A stretch of 64,000 bases of DNA from Caenorhabditis remanei (lineage: Eukaryota; Nematoda; Chromadorea; Rhabditida; Rhabditidae): positions 9,300,001 to 9,364,000 of the forward strand of contig NC_071329.1 of the NCBI RefSeq assembly GCF_010183535.1, in the 5' to 3' direction. Below, one piece after another: positions 1-18,792 of the stretch. Numbering within the stretch: the first letter of the stretch is position 1; the number at the start of each line of letters is the position of its first letter. A program made the translations under genes and the position numbers. A model generated the notes under the pieces. It saw nothing but the letters and a program-made list of their open reading frames with translations, made no database searches and had not been told where the DNA came from.

Positions 1-3000
1 ACTGTTACTCACTGAGACCACAAATATAACAGAACTTCAAGTTTTGGGAAGACACCTTCCGTCTATTTGAATGCTTGACGTTTTGAAATCTAAACATTTG
101 ATAACTGGAACATTTCGGACATTTTTCAAGAGCATGATCATCAAGATTCTGTTTCGAAATTACTTGTTTTTTTGAAAAATATTTCGTTTCAGAATCCCTC
201 CAAATGTTCTGACTTCTTATTTCTTTTCTCGATTTCCAATCAGATTTCTTCCAGTTGCCTAGACAAATTTTCCTTATTCTGATCCCCCACCTATCCTCTG
301 AAATCCTTCATTTCGACTTCCCATTTTAATCTTGAAACACATTTGAACGTTATTCTATTTTTGGAATTTCCTGGAAAATGAGTCCAAAAAACCAAAAAAA
401 AGATACGTTTTCAAGTATATATTTTTTGACTCATCTCATCTTTCCTAGCTGAATTTCCATAAAAAGTGGCAGAGACGAGGTGCCATTTCTCCATTTGTGG
501 CCAATGAATAATAAACGGAGCATAGTGCTCCAAGTCTTTATAATTGGCTCATTTAAAACTAAAGCTTCTCCCTCTTCCCCATTTTCTTTTTTAATCGATT
601 CTATACATTGTATTAGTTAGTAATATACGCCCGCTAATCAAGAGAATCGTTTGTATTTTCTGTTCTAGACGAAGAGACTTAAAACCACAATAATATGTAG
701 TTTCTACTACATTTCTTCTATTTCTTTCAAGTTCAGAAAACCGCATTGAAACTCTTTTTCTTCTTCTTCTTCTCGTTTATCATTCCTCTTTTCCTCTTCT
801 TCTCCCCATTTTTTTCTATCTCATATATCCCATTTCCGCGTTCCGCATATTGGCCTCCGAGGAGTTGTTTCCAAAAATAGAAATAGAAGAAAACGGCTGC
901 TCACACCTCAGTTACTGAGAGAAGATCTCCTAAGGGACAACTACGTAATCAGTCGTCTATATAATTATTACATCGATTCTTCTAATTTGGGTCTTGGTAA
1001 ATGTCAAGTATCACATGAGATTCTGGTGATATTTCGAAAGTAAATTCACTGACTCCGCCTTTCGTTCAGCAGGTGATTTTTATTGGCTAGAAATATTTAG
1101 TCTTTTTACTTTTGAGGGTGGAATTTTTAATTTATTCTCTGATTAAATTGAGTCGTGAGTCAAATTGTGTTGACTAGCAACTAGTATGAATCTACCAATA
1201 ACCCAAATTCTTCATTGAGTTCATAACTACAAACAATTCAAAATACATTTTAAAAAAAAGATGCAAACTACAAAAATCTCTAGAAACCTCTAGTGTGGAC
1301 TGGGAATCAATTGTAGATTTTATTTTTTAATAGTCGAAATAGTGCACATTGTGGAATATTCTTGTTATCGTGGATAGAGTCTTCCTCAAACCTAAACTAT
1401 CAATCAATTCGTTTATTCTAGTCAGTCGTCGACTAATAATCAATGGCTGGATTCAACTTCTAGAATGTCTCAGTTGAACCCTTGATCTTAACTCTGAGTT
1501 CGATCAGAAAAGGTGTAATTAGTCTCGAATGCTGTCGCAAAACCTCAATTAGTCAAGTTATATCTGCTGCCGAGTCAGCGATAGATAGCGCAATAAAAAG
1601 TACCCTGACGTTTTCTTTTTATCCACCGGAAGAAGTTTTTGTTATAAAACAAACGATTCGCCCTGGCCATCATCTTCATTCAACTGCAGGCGATTTTTGT
1701 TTTGTTTTTCCCCGTTTTTCATCTTTTTGTCTTTTCTTCCAATGTCGAAATCGAAATGTTTATCGACGTCATCATCGACACCCCTCCTTCTTTCTGTGCT
1801 TTTGATGAATTTACGGCTTTTCTTGAGGCAAATCTGAAAAAATAGAAATTTTGAAGGAGAAGAAGAAAGGGATCCGCGCCGTCCGTGGTCGCCAACGCCA
1901 TCGACTCGACAAGAGCTCCGGTTGAGAAGAAACGTGAGACAAATTCGATTTGAGCGGAGCGGCGCGGGGCCCCACAACAACTAGAGCACAGAAAATAATG
2001 TAGTGAGACGGTTTATTATTCATGAGATCTGCCCCGGGTGTCCGGCAGCAGAAATGTTCAAGAAGAAAGCGAGATTGATGACGCGAATTTTATCGACAGC
2101 TTCGACTTTGTTCCGCAGATTTTCATTTTCTATTGCTCCCTTCTATTCCACTCCCGACGAGTTGTCCTTTTTTGTTCTTCTTCTTCTTCTTTTTCCTTCT
2201 TTTTCTCCTCCTCCTCCCCTTTCTTCTTTTTCTTGCCGTCCCTCTCTTCGTTGCTGGCTGCTGCTGCCACTCGAGTTACCCAATATGTTGTCGTCTCCCA
2301 TGGACTCATCATTTCGCGTTGAAACGCCTTCTTCTTTTTCTTCCTCTCCGCTCCGTCGCTTACTCATTTCGTCGTCGAAAATGAGAGGAAGATCGAAAAA
2401 AGGACGCGGGCGGGGCAACCCATTTTCCGGAAAAGGGATCGCTTTTGACATTTCATTATTTTTTACTGGATTCCTTTTTTCAATTTCTTTTTGTTTGATT
2501 CTTAGTTATGGCTCTTAGATTTGTTTGATTTCTAATGAATGTATACAGAAAAGAATGATCTTCGTGGCAAACCAAATAAGCATTTTACGATTAGAATACA
2601 TATAATCAGAGCCTGATGTTTCATTCATGCTGATATAATTAGAGTTCCAATTGCAAACTCGTTCTTTTATTTGTGAACTTTTAAAATTATTTCATATTTA
2701 ACTGCTTCTTAAAGTCTTGCCAAGTCTAGTTGAGTTTCGAGACTCTCAAAACAGAAATGTTTCCAGCTGACTGTAAATAAACTGATATCTGTATGATCTG
2801 GTAGCTCTTTCAATAAGCTACCTCAACGAAGAATGTGGAATAATGTTACATCAGTTTTTTGTTGCCAGTTTCAGATTACCTTTTCAGTATTCCTTTTCTC
2901 ATTTGTTATCAATTCAAAATCAATGTAACACCACCCTAACTTCATCTAAACCATAACAAATGTTGTCTGTTTCCACTGAAAATTGATAAAATTCAAATCT

Positions 3001-6000
3001 CCTTGAAGACTTTGACGATTGATTGTTTTTGGCATCTTCATCTTCTAACCGCCAGATCTAGTCGTCGTCGAATATAGAGCTCTAATCGAATTAGAGTGAA
3101 GAACTATAGATGAATGAATATAGGAATCTCAATGCTCTCTGATTTTATCTCTATTTGTCATCTGAATTTCGTAGTGTACTTCATTTTTTCTGTCTACGAA
3201 AAATAATAGTTTTGTATATCTGGTTATTTGTAATATCCAGTGATTTCCGAGATTCAAGATCAGAGAATCAGAATGAGCAGAAGCTCGAACTTTTTCTCTT
3301 CAAAACTTATTTTGACCTGTTATTGTCTGTTTATCTTCTTCATTTTCATCTTTTCCACTTGCTTCTTCCTTTACTCAAATATATACATCTTCTTCCTCTT
3401 CTTCTACTTCATCAGCATCATAGAATATGTGAGTTGAATTCAAGCTAATCATAATCCTCAAAAGACCTGAATATTCCGCTCATTGTCATCGTCCTCTTCT
3501 TTTTCTTCTTCTTATTCTTATTCGACGGCCTCCGACATCTTTATTCAACAGCCCCCGAGTGACACAGACACGCACAGAGGCAACGTTTCTCGCGCACTCT
3601 TTTAAAATTCTGGCACGACGGCACTGTCTTGACCAGCGAAACCAAATTTGGGTAATTTGCGTAACAAACTAGTTTTTCTTATTATGTTCTTTTTCTTTCG
3701 ACTACTTATGTCAAAAAGCACACAAAAGATAATTATTGGGTCTAGGTCTCTGATGACATATTATCAATCTCGTCTAATTATTCTTAGAAGATTGGGGAAA
3801 TTGTTGACTTTTTCAAAGACTATCATCAGGTTGTCAACCGGAAGGTGTCCCCCGGACCAGAAAGCATGGTAGTGTGAGTCTTGAGTTGGCTGGAGCCTTG
3901 TTGGCAACGGGAAAGAAGAGACTCAGACTGATGAGTAGTACTGCTCCCGCTACTGCTTCTGCGGCTCCTTCAAGCAAGAGAGTGGGATAGAGAGTGGCTA
4001 TGCTTTTTCAGTGACAATTCTCTGTTTAGCTTCCTCTCTCTCTCTCTCTTTTTCATGCAGCATGTTTATGCCTGGGTGCGCCCTTTCTATCTCCTCTTTC
4101 TCTTCCTCTTAGCGTGTGCATCATCGGCGATGCGGTCGCGTTGCGGCCTCTCGCTTGCTTCATTTCGCCCGTTGGCAGCGTGTCTGTCTCTCTGCTTTTT
4201 CTCAATGGTGAGCGCCCGTTTTCATCGAGTGTGCGTATTGATCCGCTCCTCAAATTCTCCCTCCATCTTTTCCTCTTTCCCTCGTTCAACGGGGGCCCCT
4301 CGACCGCCCTGAAATAGTGCGCGAAAGAGGTTTCGGAAAAAAGGAGAGAAGCGGGAAGGGTATAGAGACGCAGTGAGACAGCTTGTCCTAGAGCCATGTC
4401 GCTCTCCTTCTTCCTCGCTCCACCCGTCTCCTCCGATTGCTCTCTACGTCTGCGAAAGCAGCATAAGAATAGTGTTATGAAAAGAGGGACGCAGGGTGCC
4501 TCTGGTTGGTGTATCTCGGGGCAGCTCACTGGCACACATGTACACACACGCTCACGCTCAATGTTCTTCTTCTTCTACGTCGACGTCGTCGTCGTCTTCT
4601 GCTTCTGCTTCTTCTCCTGCTTCTACTTCTTCTTCTGTGCTACGTCGGCATTATCTGCATATGCGTGTAGTGTGTCTGTTTCTCTGGACTGCTGCTTCGT
4701 CGAATCGACTGATTGCCTGACACAATCCGCTTATTTTTCCTTTTTTTCGTGCAGAACAAGAGAAGCAGAACGTTTCGAAACCCACTCGCCCCTTTCATTT
4801 CCTGTGCCCATCGTCTTGCCGCGAGCCATTAAGCTATCGTTTGTCTGCCACGTCACATAAAACCATTAATCTTCGATGGCCGTCTGCTCGTCCCATTTCG
4901 GGCTATTGGCTATGAGGCGATTTGAGCTTTAAATTGACCTATCTATTTTTAGGAGAATCATCGTTTTCTAAAAATATTTTTTTAGAAAGCTATTCATCCA
5001 GTTACTTTCACTCATATTGTCCTCCTTTGTATATTAGCGTCCTTAATTTTGAGACAATATATCAGTTAAATACGTAATCAAATCTTTCAAACCCCTAATA
5101 CTTTTCTTCGTTTTCAGTGAAAATTTCTTCAATATTGATGAGTAAGCAAAGAAAAGAAAATATTGAACCCTAGCCTTGAGCTAACGAGGGCTTTGCCGCG
5201 CCTTCTTCGCAGATAAATATATTAGCTTTTGTCACGTTGCGCCGTACCTACTGGTCTGGGAGTCCACTCTTTCTCTCAAGGTGTTTGAACACGGGAAGCA
5301 ATATTTTCACTGTGCCCCTTTAACTATTTTCCCTCTTCATTCCTACACTTCTTCTACATGTGGTATTCAGTTTCTTCTCCTTTTTCATTGTTTTGTCCTA
5401 CCGCCCAACACAACAAGACTTTTACATTTCCCGCCGCGTCCTTTTTCATCCCGATTGGTTTACGCCTGCGTCTAATGATTTGTATCTCTCTCGTACCGTG
5501 TTCCGCTCCTCCATCACACTAGTCTTTTGGTCGCCCTATTGATTTTTATGAAAATAAGCTTTTTGAAAAGTGATTCCGGTTTCCAGACCGCCACCCTGAA
5601 TTTCCTGAGCATCAAGCTGGTATCACCGTTTTTGCCAAGTTGACGTCGGTCGAGAAGTATAGTTCACGGGTCAGTCAAATGAAGAATTTGATCAAATTTC
5701 TCTAGTACTTTTTTGCAATTATAGAAAATACAATTAAACAATCTTTCTTTATATATAAGAATGATGATTAAATAGGCATATATGCCGGCATAAACAGTTT
5801 CCTTTTTCTTTACTATTTTAGAATTTGCATACAGTATTTTTGGTGCGAACACCAAGACGTCAAACCTCAGACGCAACAATTTGTTGTTTTTTACTAAAAA
5901 AAAAAAAGAACATTTTATCAGCCAACTTTTTTCTCTCTTACCTTTCCTTTTCTGAGTTCTAATAAACAAAATGTTGACCTCTTATGTTTATTATTTATCC

Positions 6001-6286
6001 TAATCAATATTTGTATCAAGTCGCTCGACGTGTCCGCTTCTATATCTAAATTTTACAGGAAAAAATGGGGTACGAGCTCTCTACGAATTTGAAACCACTC
6101 GCTGTCGGCGTTTATTCTTTGTGTTCTTACCAGCGCCCTTTTTTTCTGGTCCCCCGATCGTCTCGTTCCCTTCTTTTTTGTCATATCCTTGTTCCTCTCT
6201 CTTTAATATTCTATATGCTTCACCCATCAATCTTTGTTGGAAAATATTGATTTTTATTGGAATTTTGTCAATATTCAATTTTTCAG
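1..6286. other. Intergenic DNA upstream of gpb-1, no gene seen
   Basis: No chain of open frames with usable splice sites was found on either strand. The stretch is rich in pyrimidine tracts (CTT/TTC runs near 750-775, 2170-2240 and 3480-3530) and has a GTC/TTC triplet-rich block at about 4563-4640. The part from about 3.5 to 4.9 kb is less AT-rich than its surroundings and carries a GAGACGCAG motif at 4365-4373 and a GGGACGCAG variant near 4486, the reverse of the promoter-type word CTGCGTCTC. It probably holds the gpb-1 promoter and outron. The open frames here are low-complexity and lack conserved features. Confidence 0.6.
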
Positions 6287-6437
6287 GGCAGTTGTCGAGT
6301 GCAAGAACACGCCACCAAGACGACGAAGAGAGCAGCGCCGCCGTCAAAACGCGAACACCGAGCAGGAGCAGCATTAGCCGCAGCCGCATCCGTCGATACT
6401 TCCATCAGTACCATCCGGAGCACACACCACCTTCAAG

Positions 6438-10694
<4,257 letters not shown>

Positions 10695-11931
10695 ATATCA
10701 AAAGGAACATCTGACGCCCATATACTCATCACTAGGCTTCTCAATGTCTTCTTGTTTAATTATTCTTCAATTCTTGAATGATGATGACACTACGTGGCAC
10801 TCCTTTTTATCCTGTATCTTCCATTTTCATCCCCAAACTGTTGTTCTCATCCTCGCTATCCGTCGGTTCCCGGCTCGTGTCCGGATCTCCTCTCCATCAT
10901 CGCTTTTTATTCGGTCCTTTCTAGTCTTCCGCCTTGTGCGTAATCGCGTTCATTCGAAATCTTCTATTCGGAAGAAAACGCGAGTATTTCTTTCCCGTAT
11001 TACTTTCCCCTCATTTTTAAGTGTGTTTGTCCTTTTTTTTTCATATTGCTATGTAACTTCTCATTTTCTCAATCTTTCTATGTGAAAATTATAGAGACTC
11101 CGCCCATCCTATTTCACATCTGTATCCATTCTTCCAAAGCTTAATCAATTAACCAAAAACCTTTTTCTCTCACTTTAGTCACACGCGCTCTCTCTCAAAT
11201 CCAACTGTTCTACCCACACGACTAACATGATATTCATGCTACGAAAAACAATTGTGCTCGGCGAGCAAGATATATTGACGGAGCCGCAGAGCACAATCTC
11301 AAATCGACGGGAACGCGCGCTAAAGCGTTCCAAAATTTCAAAAACCATCAAGAAAAGCACAATATGAGATCTAATTTCATCTCAATTCAACAGGCTCGCC
11401 TCTCTCAAATTGTTTTATTCTAATTATTACGATAATTTAAGCTTCTTTTCTATTTCTGGTATCATCTTCTCATCTTTTTTCTTCTTCACATCTTCTCTCC
11501 TCTTCACTAATTTAATTGATTCTTTCTTTCTCCTTCACCTCTTTTTATGTATCCCATCGATCCCTTTCCAGTCTCTCTTTTCATCTTTTATCTCGGTACC
11601 CACTCCTTGATGTTTTTTCTACAGTGATTTTTGTAAGTTTCCGATTGCAAAATTAATGATAAACGTTCTCATTTACTCGGATAGCTGCCACTTCTTTTCC
11701 TCTCCCCAATCCTCCCCAACCCATCCTGTTTAATCAATCCATTTCTTTTTCTCCCTTCTTGAAACATGAACACTCCCCTCCCCCTTTTTCCAAAAATCTT
11801 ATTTTCTTTATTTTTTTATTGTTTCAATTTCCAAATTCTTATAAATTGCTGGAACCTTTGTAATTGCATCAATCGCATCACTAGTTTTCAGAAAGTTTAT
11901 TTATGACCAGGTATCTTCAAATAGATACAAT
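10695..11931. other. gpb-1 3' UTR and convergent intergenic space
   Basis: T-rich sequence between two convergent genes. The first few hundred bases are likely the gpb-1 3' UTR. No additional exon chain was found on either strand. Confidence 0.5.
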
Positions 11932-13880
11932 CTAGAAAGCCTTATTGAATAGGAATGATTGAATGAGATGCTCAGCAACTGGTGGCTTATCAGTTGGAAC
12001 CATGTGTCCAGCTCCACGAACAGTGGCGAATGTCACTTTTCCTCCTTTGTATTGAGTCACATATCCTCCGATTTGTCCATTTACAATGAAGTGAGTCTTC
12101 TTCTTGGACAACTGAAAATTGAGAACAGTAAAAAAATAAATGCTAAATTCAAACATACAGTAAGACCAAGTTTGTCAGTGAATCTTTGTCCCATCAAAGC
12201 ATTACAAGCCAAGTCAACATCTCCATTGTACAACATCATTTTAAGATTATTGTTGTTGACAGCATTGAGAACACGAGATGTCATGTCACCGTATTGTCTC
12301 TTGTATCCGTAGGAAATAGCATTGCTGAAAAAGTTGAGATTAGAAGTGAACGAGTAGTTTTGGAATTGTTCACCTGCAAATTGACCATTGTGGAAGAGAA
12401 GATGGAATCCCGAGAGCCTTTCTGACATCTTGTCTGTTCAAATAGTTGGTAACTGGACTCTCATCAAGACATGGAACAGTTCCGAGTACTTCTGGAGTAT
12501 ACTTCTTATTGAATCTTCTTTCGTATTCCATCGCAAAACGCAAACTGGAACTATACGAAACGCAATCAGCATACATGTTGTATGGATTGAGTCCTCCATT
12601 CCAGGCGGTTTGTTGAGTGGATTCAACGAATTCTCCGCAAGAAGAGAACTCACTGAATGAGTGCCATGGACAGTCATCAGTGTCATTATGACAGCAATTC
12701 GTCTTCATTGTATTCCATTTAGCTTGATCAACAACCCCGTGAGCATACAAGAAGTTAACAAGAGAATCAACTCCTTCGTTCTCTGAAACACATCCATTTC
12801 CAATTGCGAGTCCCTTCAAATTCATATGGAATTGATCTTGGCGATCGAGAATTGTTTGAACGAGAGTTGGAACATAGATTCCACCATAAGATTCTCCAGT
12901 TACATAAAATTCATTGTTTTTGTATTGAGTGAATTCATTGAAGAATTGAACGAGAGCTTCCCAGTTTTCACTTGCAGTTTGATCATCTCCAGTTGAGATA
13001 TTGTTGTCAGTTGCATATGAATATCCTACTCCAGCTGGTGCTTCCAAAGTTAGAATCGATGCATTTTTGTTCCATGAATATGGGTTTGGCGAGAGAGTTG
13101 CTCCGTCCTTGTTCACCTGAAAAACAACTGATAAAGAGGGAGCGAGACTAGGTGTGGGTATGGGAAAGGAAGTTCTATTTCCGGTAGTCGTTAAGAAAAA
13201 CAATTGAGTCATTCGGTAATTTCGTTAATTGGAATATTATTAGGGTTTCGTGTTTTCGAATATTGTTTTTGTTAAATAGAAAACAAACATAAACAGTTTT
13301 TGCTATTTTTATTAAAGATTTTGGTTTTTTCTTAATACTAATCAACACCTAAGATCATTAGACATTCTGAGACTCCGGGACACAATTTCAAATCTTCAGA
13401 ATCAATCCTAGTTGATTTTGTAAAAAAACCCTTTTTTAAGTTCAGTCTCGGAAAATTCTACAGAAAATCGAAGTCCTGATAGGATGTCATAACCATTTCA
13501 AAACGAAAAACCTACTCTATCGTAACCCACACTCTGTCTCCTGTTCCTTTTTTCCCAAACTCACATTCCATGGTCCCCACTCGGTAAGAAGAGCCGAAAG
13601 ACCAGAGCATCCGGGTCCACCAGTAAGCCAAAGAAGAACTGGATCAGTTGCTGGATTGCTTTGAGATTCAACAAACCAATAGTGAAGCATATGATTCTTC
13701 TTTGTTCCAACATTGTAATATCCCGAATACTGCTTGAAGTTGCTGTTTGGAGCACCAGGAAGATTCGTGATGAGAGCGGACTGACTGAAGAAATCAGATC
13801 ATTTCTAGTTTTGATCTACTGACTTACCAGACATGGGCGAGACCCAAAAGAGCCACGAGGGCAAGTGTCCTGCTCACCAT
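11932..13880 (-). CDS. Serine carboxypeptidase (family S10, cathepsin A-like), secreted
   Basis: A serine carboxypeptidase that removes C-terminal residues from peptides, expected in lysosomes or outside the cell. Five exons (minus strand): 13828-13880, 13565-13784, 12374-13116, 12159-12324, 11932-12111, giving 453 aa, the usual S10 length. A hydrophobic signal peptide ([17 protein letters not shown]) ends near residue 19. The oxyanion-hole motif [12 protein letters not shown] is present. The catalytic triad is intact: Ser167 in GESYGG, Asp374 in YNGDVD and His430 in GAGHMVP. An even number of cysteines lies between Ser and Asp, as in cathepsin A. C. elegans has a similar gene next to gpb-1 (F13D12 region, from memory). 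No symbol is given because the ctsa numbering is not certain to me. Confidence 0.93.
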
Positions 13881-16800
13881 TTTTGTGATAAGAGTGGTCA
13901 GAAGAAACGATATTCTTTCTTAGAAGGGACTATATAGTGACTGAAAAGGAGGAGTCTAGTTGAGGCTCTTCTTATCTCTCTTCTCTCACTTATCAACTGT
14001 ATTTTTAAGCCGATTGTGACCATCTTCACGTCTGATTCTCCTTTTTGAAACACCGATAGTGTCTGATAGCATCATCATTTTTGTCTTGAATCCGGGACGA
14101 GAAAAAGAGCGAAAAATCGAGAGAAAAGAGGAGAGAGATTGGATCTGAAAGTGTTAAAAGAATGTGTTTTAGTAGAAAATGTAAAAAGAGTTAAGAGGAT
14201 GCACTTCAATTTTCTGCGAGACTCTTCAAATATTAGTTGCCTGCAGCTGCTCGCTCCGATATCAGATGTTCATTTTTCTTTTTCTCTCGAAATTGCAATT
14301 GGTTTTATCATTGAGAAACTTCCTTAGAACAGTTGATTTCCATTTTAAAAGAATGGTTCAATTATCAGTTTATTTAAAAAAACCGAATTGATTTATCGTT
14401 TTCACTTCTGAACTTCCCCTCAAACATCAGTTTCAAACGCAGCTACAGTAATCTGAAACTCCTAACTTCGGATGTTTTCTATGACGACTTCAGTTGATAT
14501 CGAGCTGAACGATAAATCAAAATTCATTTTATACGGTTGAATTCTTGAATCCAACAAAACAAGCTGTTGTCATTGACTCTAATTCGAAATTTTTCTTTTT
14601 GTTTATTCAGAATTTCAAGATTTTAAGAAACTCTGAAACTGATACAAACAGTTCGTATCATCCGTTCACCATTCAGTTCAACGCTTATCATCAATTCCCG
14701 ATCAACGTTTATTCAAAAACTATTTCGTCTCTTTCCAATTTGCATCCAACACCATAATCACACAATCTTTCGGTCTCGTGTCCATCTTCTGACGTCACAA
14801 CTCACTCGCTTGAATTACTAAATGTCAGCAAAAAACAGTCAAGTCCGGGGGCAAAGTTAATTCCGTTTGATGATTTCGTTTTGATGCAGTCTCTTTCTGG
14901 AAATATTCTTATCAGAACTGACTGATTTAATCGTAGTTTTGGTAAGATGTGTGCAACAACCTACAACATAGTCTCATTCAAGAATAAGGAAATTGGAAGA
15001 AGAGCAGAAAAAATGAAAATGTGATTTTGGGGAAAACATTGTATCGTGTTATCTGGAATCCTTTTTTTAGAATCTGAAATAAAATTTTTATAGATTTGAT
15101 TTCAGCACCTGACATTTAGAATTAGTGTTTCCTATTCTTTCCTTAATTTTTAATGTGTTTCCTGTTTTTTTTCAGTTAACTCTTTTTTTTATAAAACTGA
15201 TCAAACTTTTTATTATCACAAAATAACAATTCTGTGAACAAGTGGGCGAAAACAGACAAAATGAAAATAGCATTCAGAATTCCAATTCAAATCCCAAAAT
15301 CCCAGTTGAACGACTTCAGAACAAACTTAGCGGAGGATTGAAACTGCTGCGAGAATTCTGTGTATTCAGAGGAGAATTCAACACATTTTTATGGCTTGCC
15401 CATAAAGAAATCGTCACATTCCGCCTCTTCTCAATCAACTAAATCCTTTTACTTATTCACAAATGTATCGTTTTACCTAAGTGTTGGATTAAAGTAAAAC
15501 TAAAAGTGAGAGAGTGAGAGTGACTAAAGAGAATCAGAGATTACGGGAGTAAAACCGGTCTGAATTTGACGACGACGAAGAACAGAAAAAGAGAGAAAGA
15601 GATGGAGAGAGAGAGGGATTCTTCTCCGTTTGTCATACGTTTTGTAATAGTCGATATAAATGACGACACCCCGTTTTCCACCATATGATCCATGACATTT
15701 TCACGAATATCCCTTATCAATTAGCTTGTTTTCCAATCACTTATCCCCCATCTTATTTTCATTTTCATTCAGAAACCAATACACAAGAATCGTACATTTT
15801 TCTGTATATTATATTCCAAATACATTAGTTTTTTCGTTCTTTTGTGACTCAAAACCTTCAATTGTCCTCTTGTTGGTTTTTCATAAGTTTTCAAAGCATT
15901 GTTAGACACCCTCAAGAAAAAAGAAATCATTCAAAAACCACATGTATTGACGTCAAAAAGTGTTCACATATTTCTTCTGCAAAATTCGATTTAATTTGAT
16001 CCGAGAAAAATCGAAAACTTTTTGTCCTTCTTCTTCTTTTCCTCTCAATTGAAGAATGAACAAGTGTAATTTGTTTTAACAGAAAGAAGAAAGAAACGTA
16101 GAATTGAAGAGTGTAATAGGTGTCAAAATTTGATAAAGTCTTTTGTTCTTTTCGTGATTTCGAGTGTCACAAATCGGATTAAGTTTTGTTTGTTGGAATG
16201 AGGTGAACTTTTAAATACGATTTGAGTGGGCGTAGGCTATAGGACATGGTTTTGATGTGTTTGTACTGCCATTGCTACAATAAATTCTTGAAATTCTGGA
16301 AAATAATTCAATCTAGTCAGTCCGCATTCGCGAAAGTTCAAAATACATCATTACTTTTAATAAATAATTAGCATTCTGTTATCCAGCCAACTTCCCTTTT
16401 CTCTACAAAAACATTTCATTAAAATTCTAAATCTTCTTCTATTTTTGGTTTTCAAACAGGAAAAATGAATGCATGAGCCACAAAAACAAGGAGAACGACG
16501 CAGCTTTTTCAGATTTAATCTCTTTTTTTGCAGCTTCAGAATCTAGACAAAAAGTACAAAAGTGTGTGAGAACCACCGGTTGCAACTTTTTCTGACTCAT
16601 TTTCTTTCGTCAGAATGAGAAAAAACGGGAGAAGAACTCTAATGTTTACTTTGCCAATTCCATTGGTTACTCGCTTTTTTGCTACTTTTTCTCTCAATTT
16701 TCGGGGTTTCTTTGTGTCTTGATCATACAGATTACAAGGAAAGAAAGAAGGAAAATAGGTGTGTTTATGTGTTGAAGGATTTGCTTATTTCTGTAAGTAA

Positions 16801-18766
16801 CTTGAGCTGTGCTTGGAATTTTTGAAAACTCTCAAAACTTTGTGTTTTGATTTTAAAGATAATTAGAAATAGAGAAGTTTCTGTCAGATCTAGATTCTGA
16901 TTCTGAATCTTCTGGCCCAACAGGTAGCGAGTAGTGTCAATTTTCTCTTTGGATGTATATATCTGAACGGATAGTCAAAATAGAAACCTCTTTGAAATAT
17001 GATTAACCTTCTATACCCTCTGGCTTTTCCTCCTTCTCCATATTCGTCATATTCCCCATCTTCTTCTTCTTTTTCTTCTTCAAAATTCATGTCCCCATCT
17101 TGAATATTTCACACACTCTGACCTCCTCATCTTCATTTTCTCGAATGACTTGTTCATCAGAAAAAACACTTGAGCATTTGCTCTCTTCTGAATCTCTCCA
17201 TCACGTCTTCTGCCACTTTCTGAATCGAGTTACAAACAAAAGACGACGTTGGTGGTTGAGCAGGTCCTTCTATTTCTCGTCCTTCCCGATTAAATTGCAC
17301 CCAATTCTTTTTTGGAAGAAAGAACCCTCCCTCCCCGTTTTCGTCTCAATTTTCAATTTTCTCCTTTCTCACTTCTCATTTTTCTTTCCGAAAAACCTTT
17401 CCTCTACAAAAATATTTTTCAAAAAGTATCTAAAAACAAAGATGTTCCTTATCTCCTTTATTTCAGAGAAAATAGCTTTCGTGCAATATGAAAAACGACT
17501 AGATTTTGACATGGATATCATAACTCAGAAAAAAAAAACTGATAAAAGCCAAATACATTGATAATAGTCAAAAAACTCGAATAATGTAGTCACGATTAAC
17601 CCAAGAACGTAATATCCTGTGACACGTATCCACAATGATCTGAAAAATGAGACATGACTTAGACAACTTTGATTCAATAACGTTTTATTGATATCGAATT
17701 TCCAGAATTTTCCGGATTTCTCGTAAACACCGTAAGAGCAGGTTCTTTTTCATTAACTTTTAGAATCACCAAAAACGATTTTGGAAAAATTTGGAAGTAA
17801 TTTACAAGCTGGCCCCGGATTCAATAAGAAAATGGCTCTTTTTGAAGAATCCATGCATCTCGAGTTTCTTTCAGATACATCTTTTTTGATTTATGCACAC
17901 ACAGTTTGTAGTTACTATCTTCATTCAGAATCAGAATCTGTTGCAAATTATAGAAGAAAAATTACAAAGTCTCGAATTTAGAAGAATTCAATCTCTGAAA
18001 CGCACGAGTTTTCAACTTTTTATGAATTCACATGCAATTCTTCTTTGTATAATTATCCTATATCACATTTTCTTGCTTCTGAATAGTTTTAAAATAGTAT
18101 TCTTGAACTAAGACAGTTCTGGGTCAATTCATTCCGTTTTTTCTGAATTTGATAGAAAAAATAAGGGAGAATAAGAAAGGACTCATACTCTTTGAAATAT
18201 TGAATTCATCATTTTATGATATAAAAACTTCTGAATTATTTATCAAAATGAAACTGCCCTTCTTCTTCTTCTTCTTTCTCTTTCTGTGCACTCCCCAGTG
18301 CTTTTCTTGTCAAAAACAAGAAGTTGAGAGTTCTTTTCCATAATCCCTATGGATAACAATTACCATTCGCCGATTCCACTTTCTGAACAGAGACTCTCCG
18401 AACCTTCTTCTTCATCTTTTCGGCTCATTCATCATTAGACGAGAATGTTTCTCTCTCAAAAAAAAAGAAGAGAGAGCGAGGCGCCGTCGCGCCCCGCAAA
18501 ATTAATGGACTCTTTCTTCTGTGCATGCTTCCGAGTAGAGTAGCCCCTCGTTCTGCTTCGACGAGTCCATATGTTTTGTATGCGGGGACTTCCGAATTGA
18601 TTGAGCCAATATATATCTCATTTTGGTATGTAACCTCTTCTTTTTTTTCTATTCTTCTCATGTCGTCTCACCCTTTCTCTTCCTTCATTTCATTATTTTC
18701 TCTTTTGTTAATCTCTTTATGCAAATTGAATTCAAAAGAGCACATCCTCATCTTCCCTTTTTTCAG
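13881..18766. other. Large gene-poor interval (4.9 kb)
   Basis: AT-rich, with short homopolymer runs and pyrimidine tracts (TTCTTCTTCTTC at about 18259). Open frames exist (the longest at 17100-17561) but they are low-complexity, and I could not build spliced chains around them. It separates the divergent carboxypeptidase and small membrane-protein genes, so both promoters lie in it. No RNA gene was recognised. Confidence 0.5.
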
Positions 18767-18792
18767 AATCATCTGCAACGTCTCATGATTGA

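Noticed and set aside
1482..2518. Several overlapping open frames on both strands upstream of gpb-1
   Set aside because: They are encoded by pyrimidine/purine tracts, are low-complexity (F/S/L or E/K/R runs), have no domain and no splice-linked partner exons.
3996..4860. Open frames on both strands over a less AT-rich block, including a 164-aa minus frame
   Set aside because: Composition reflects CTT/GTC triplet repeats; both strands are open equally and no motif is recognisable. More likely promoter DNA.
17100..17561. 153-aa plus frame in the large gene-poor interval
   Set aside because: F/S/K-rich sequence typical of AT-rich non-coding DNA; no homologous motif and no flanking exon chain.
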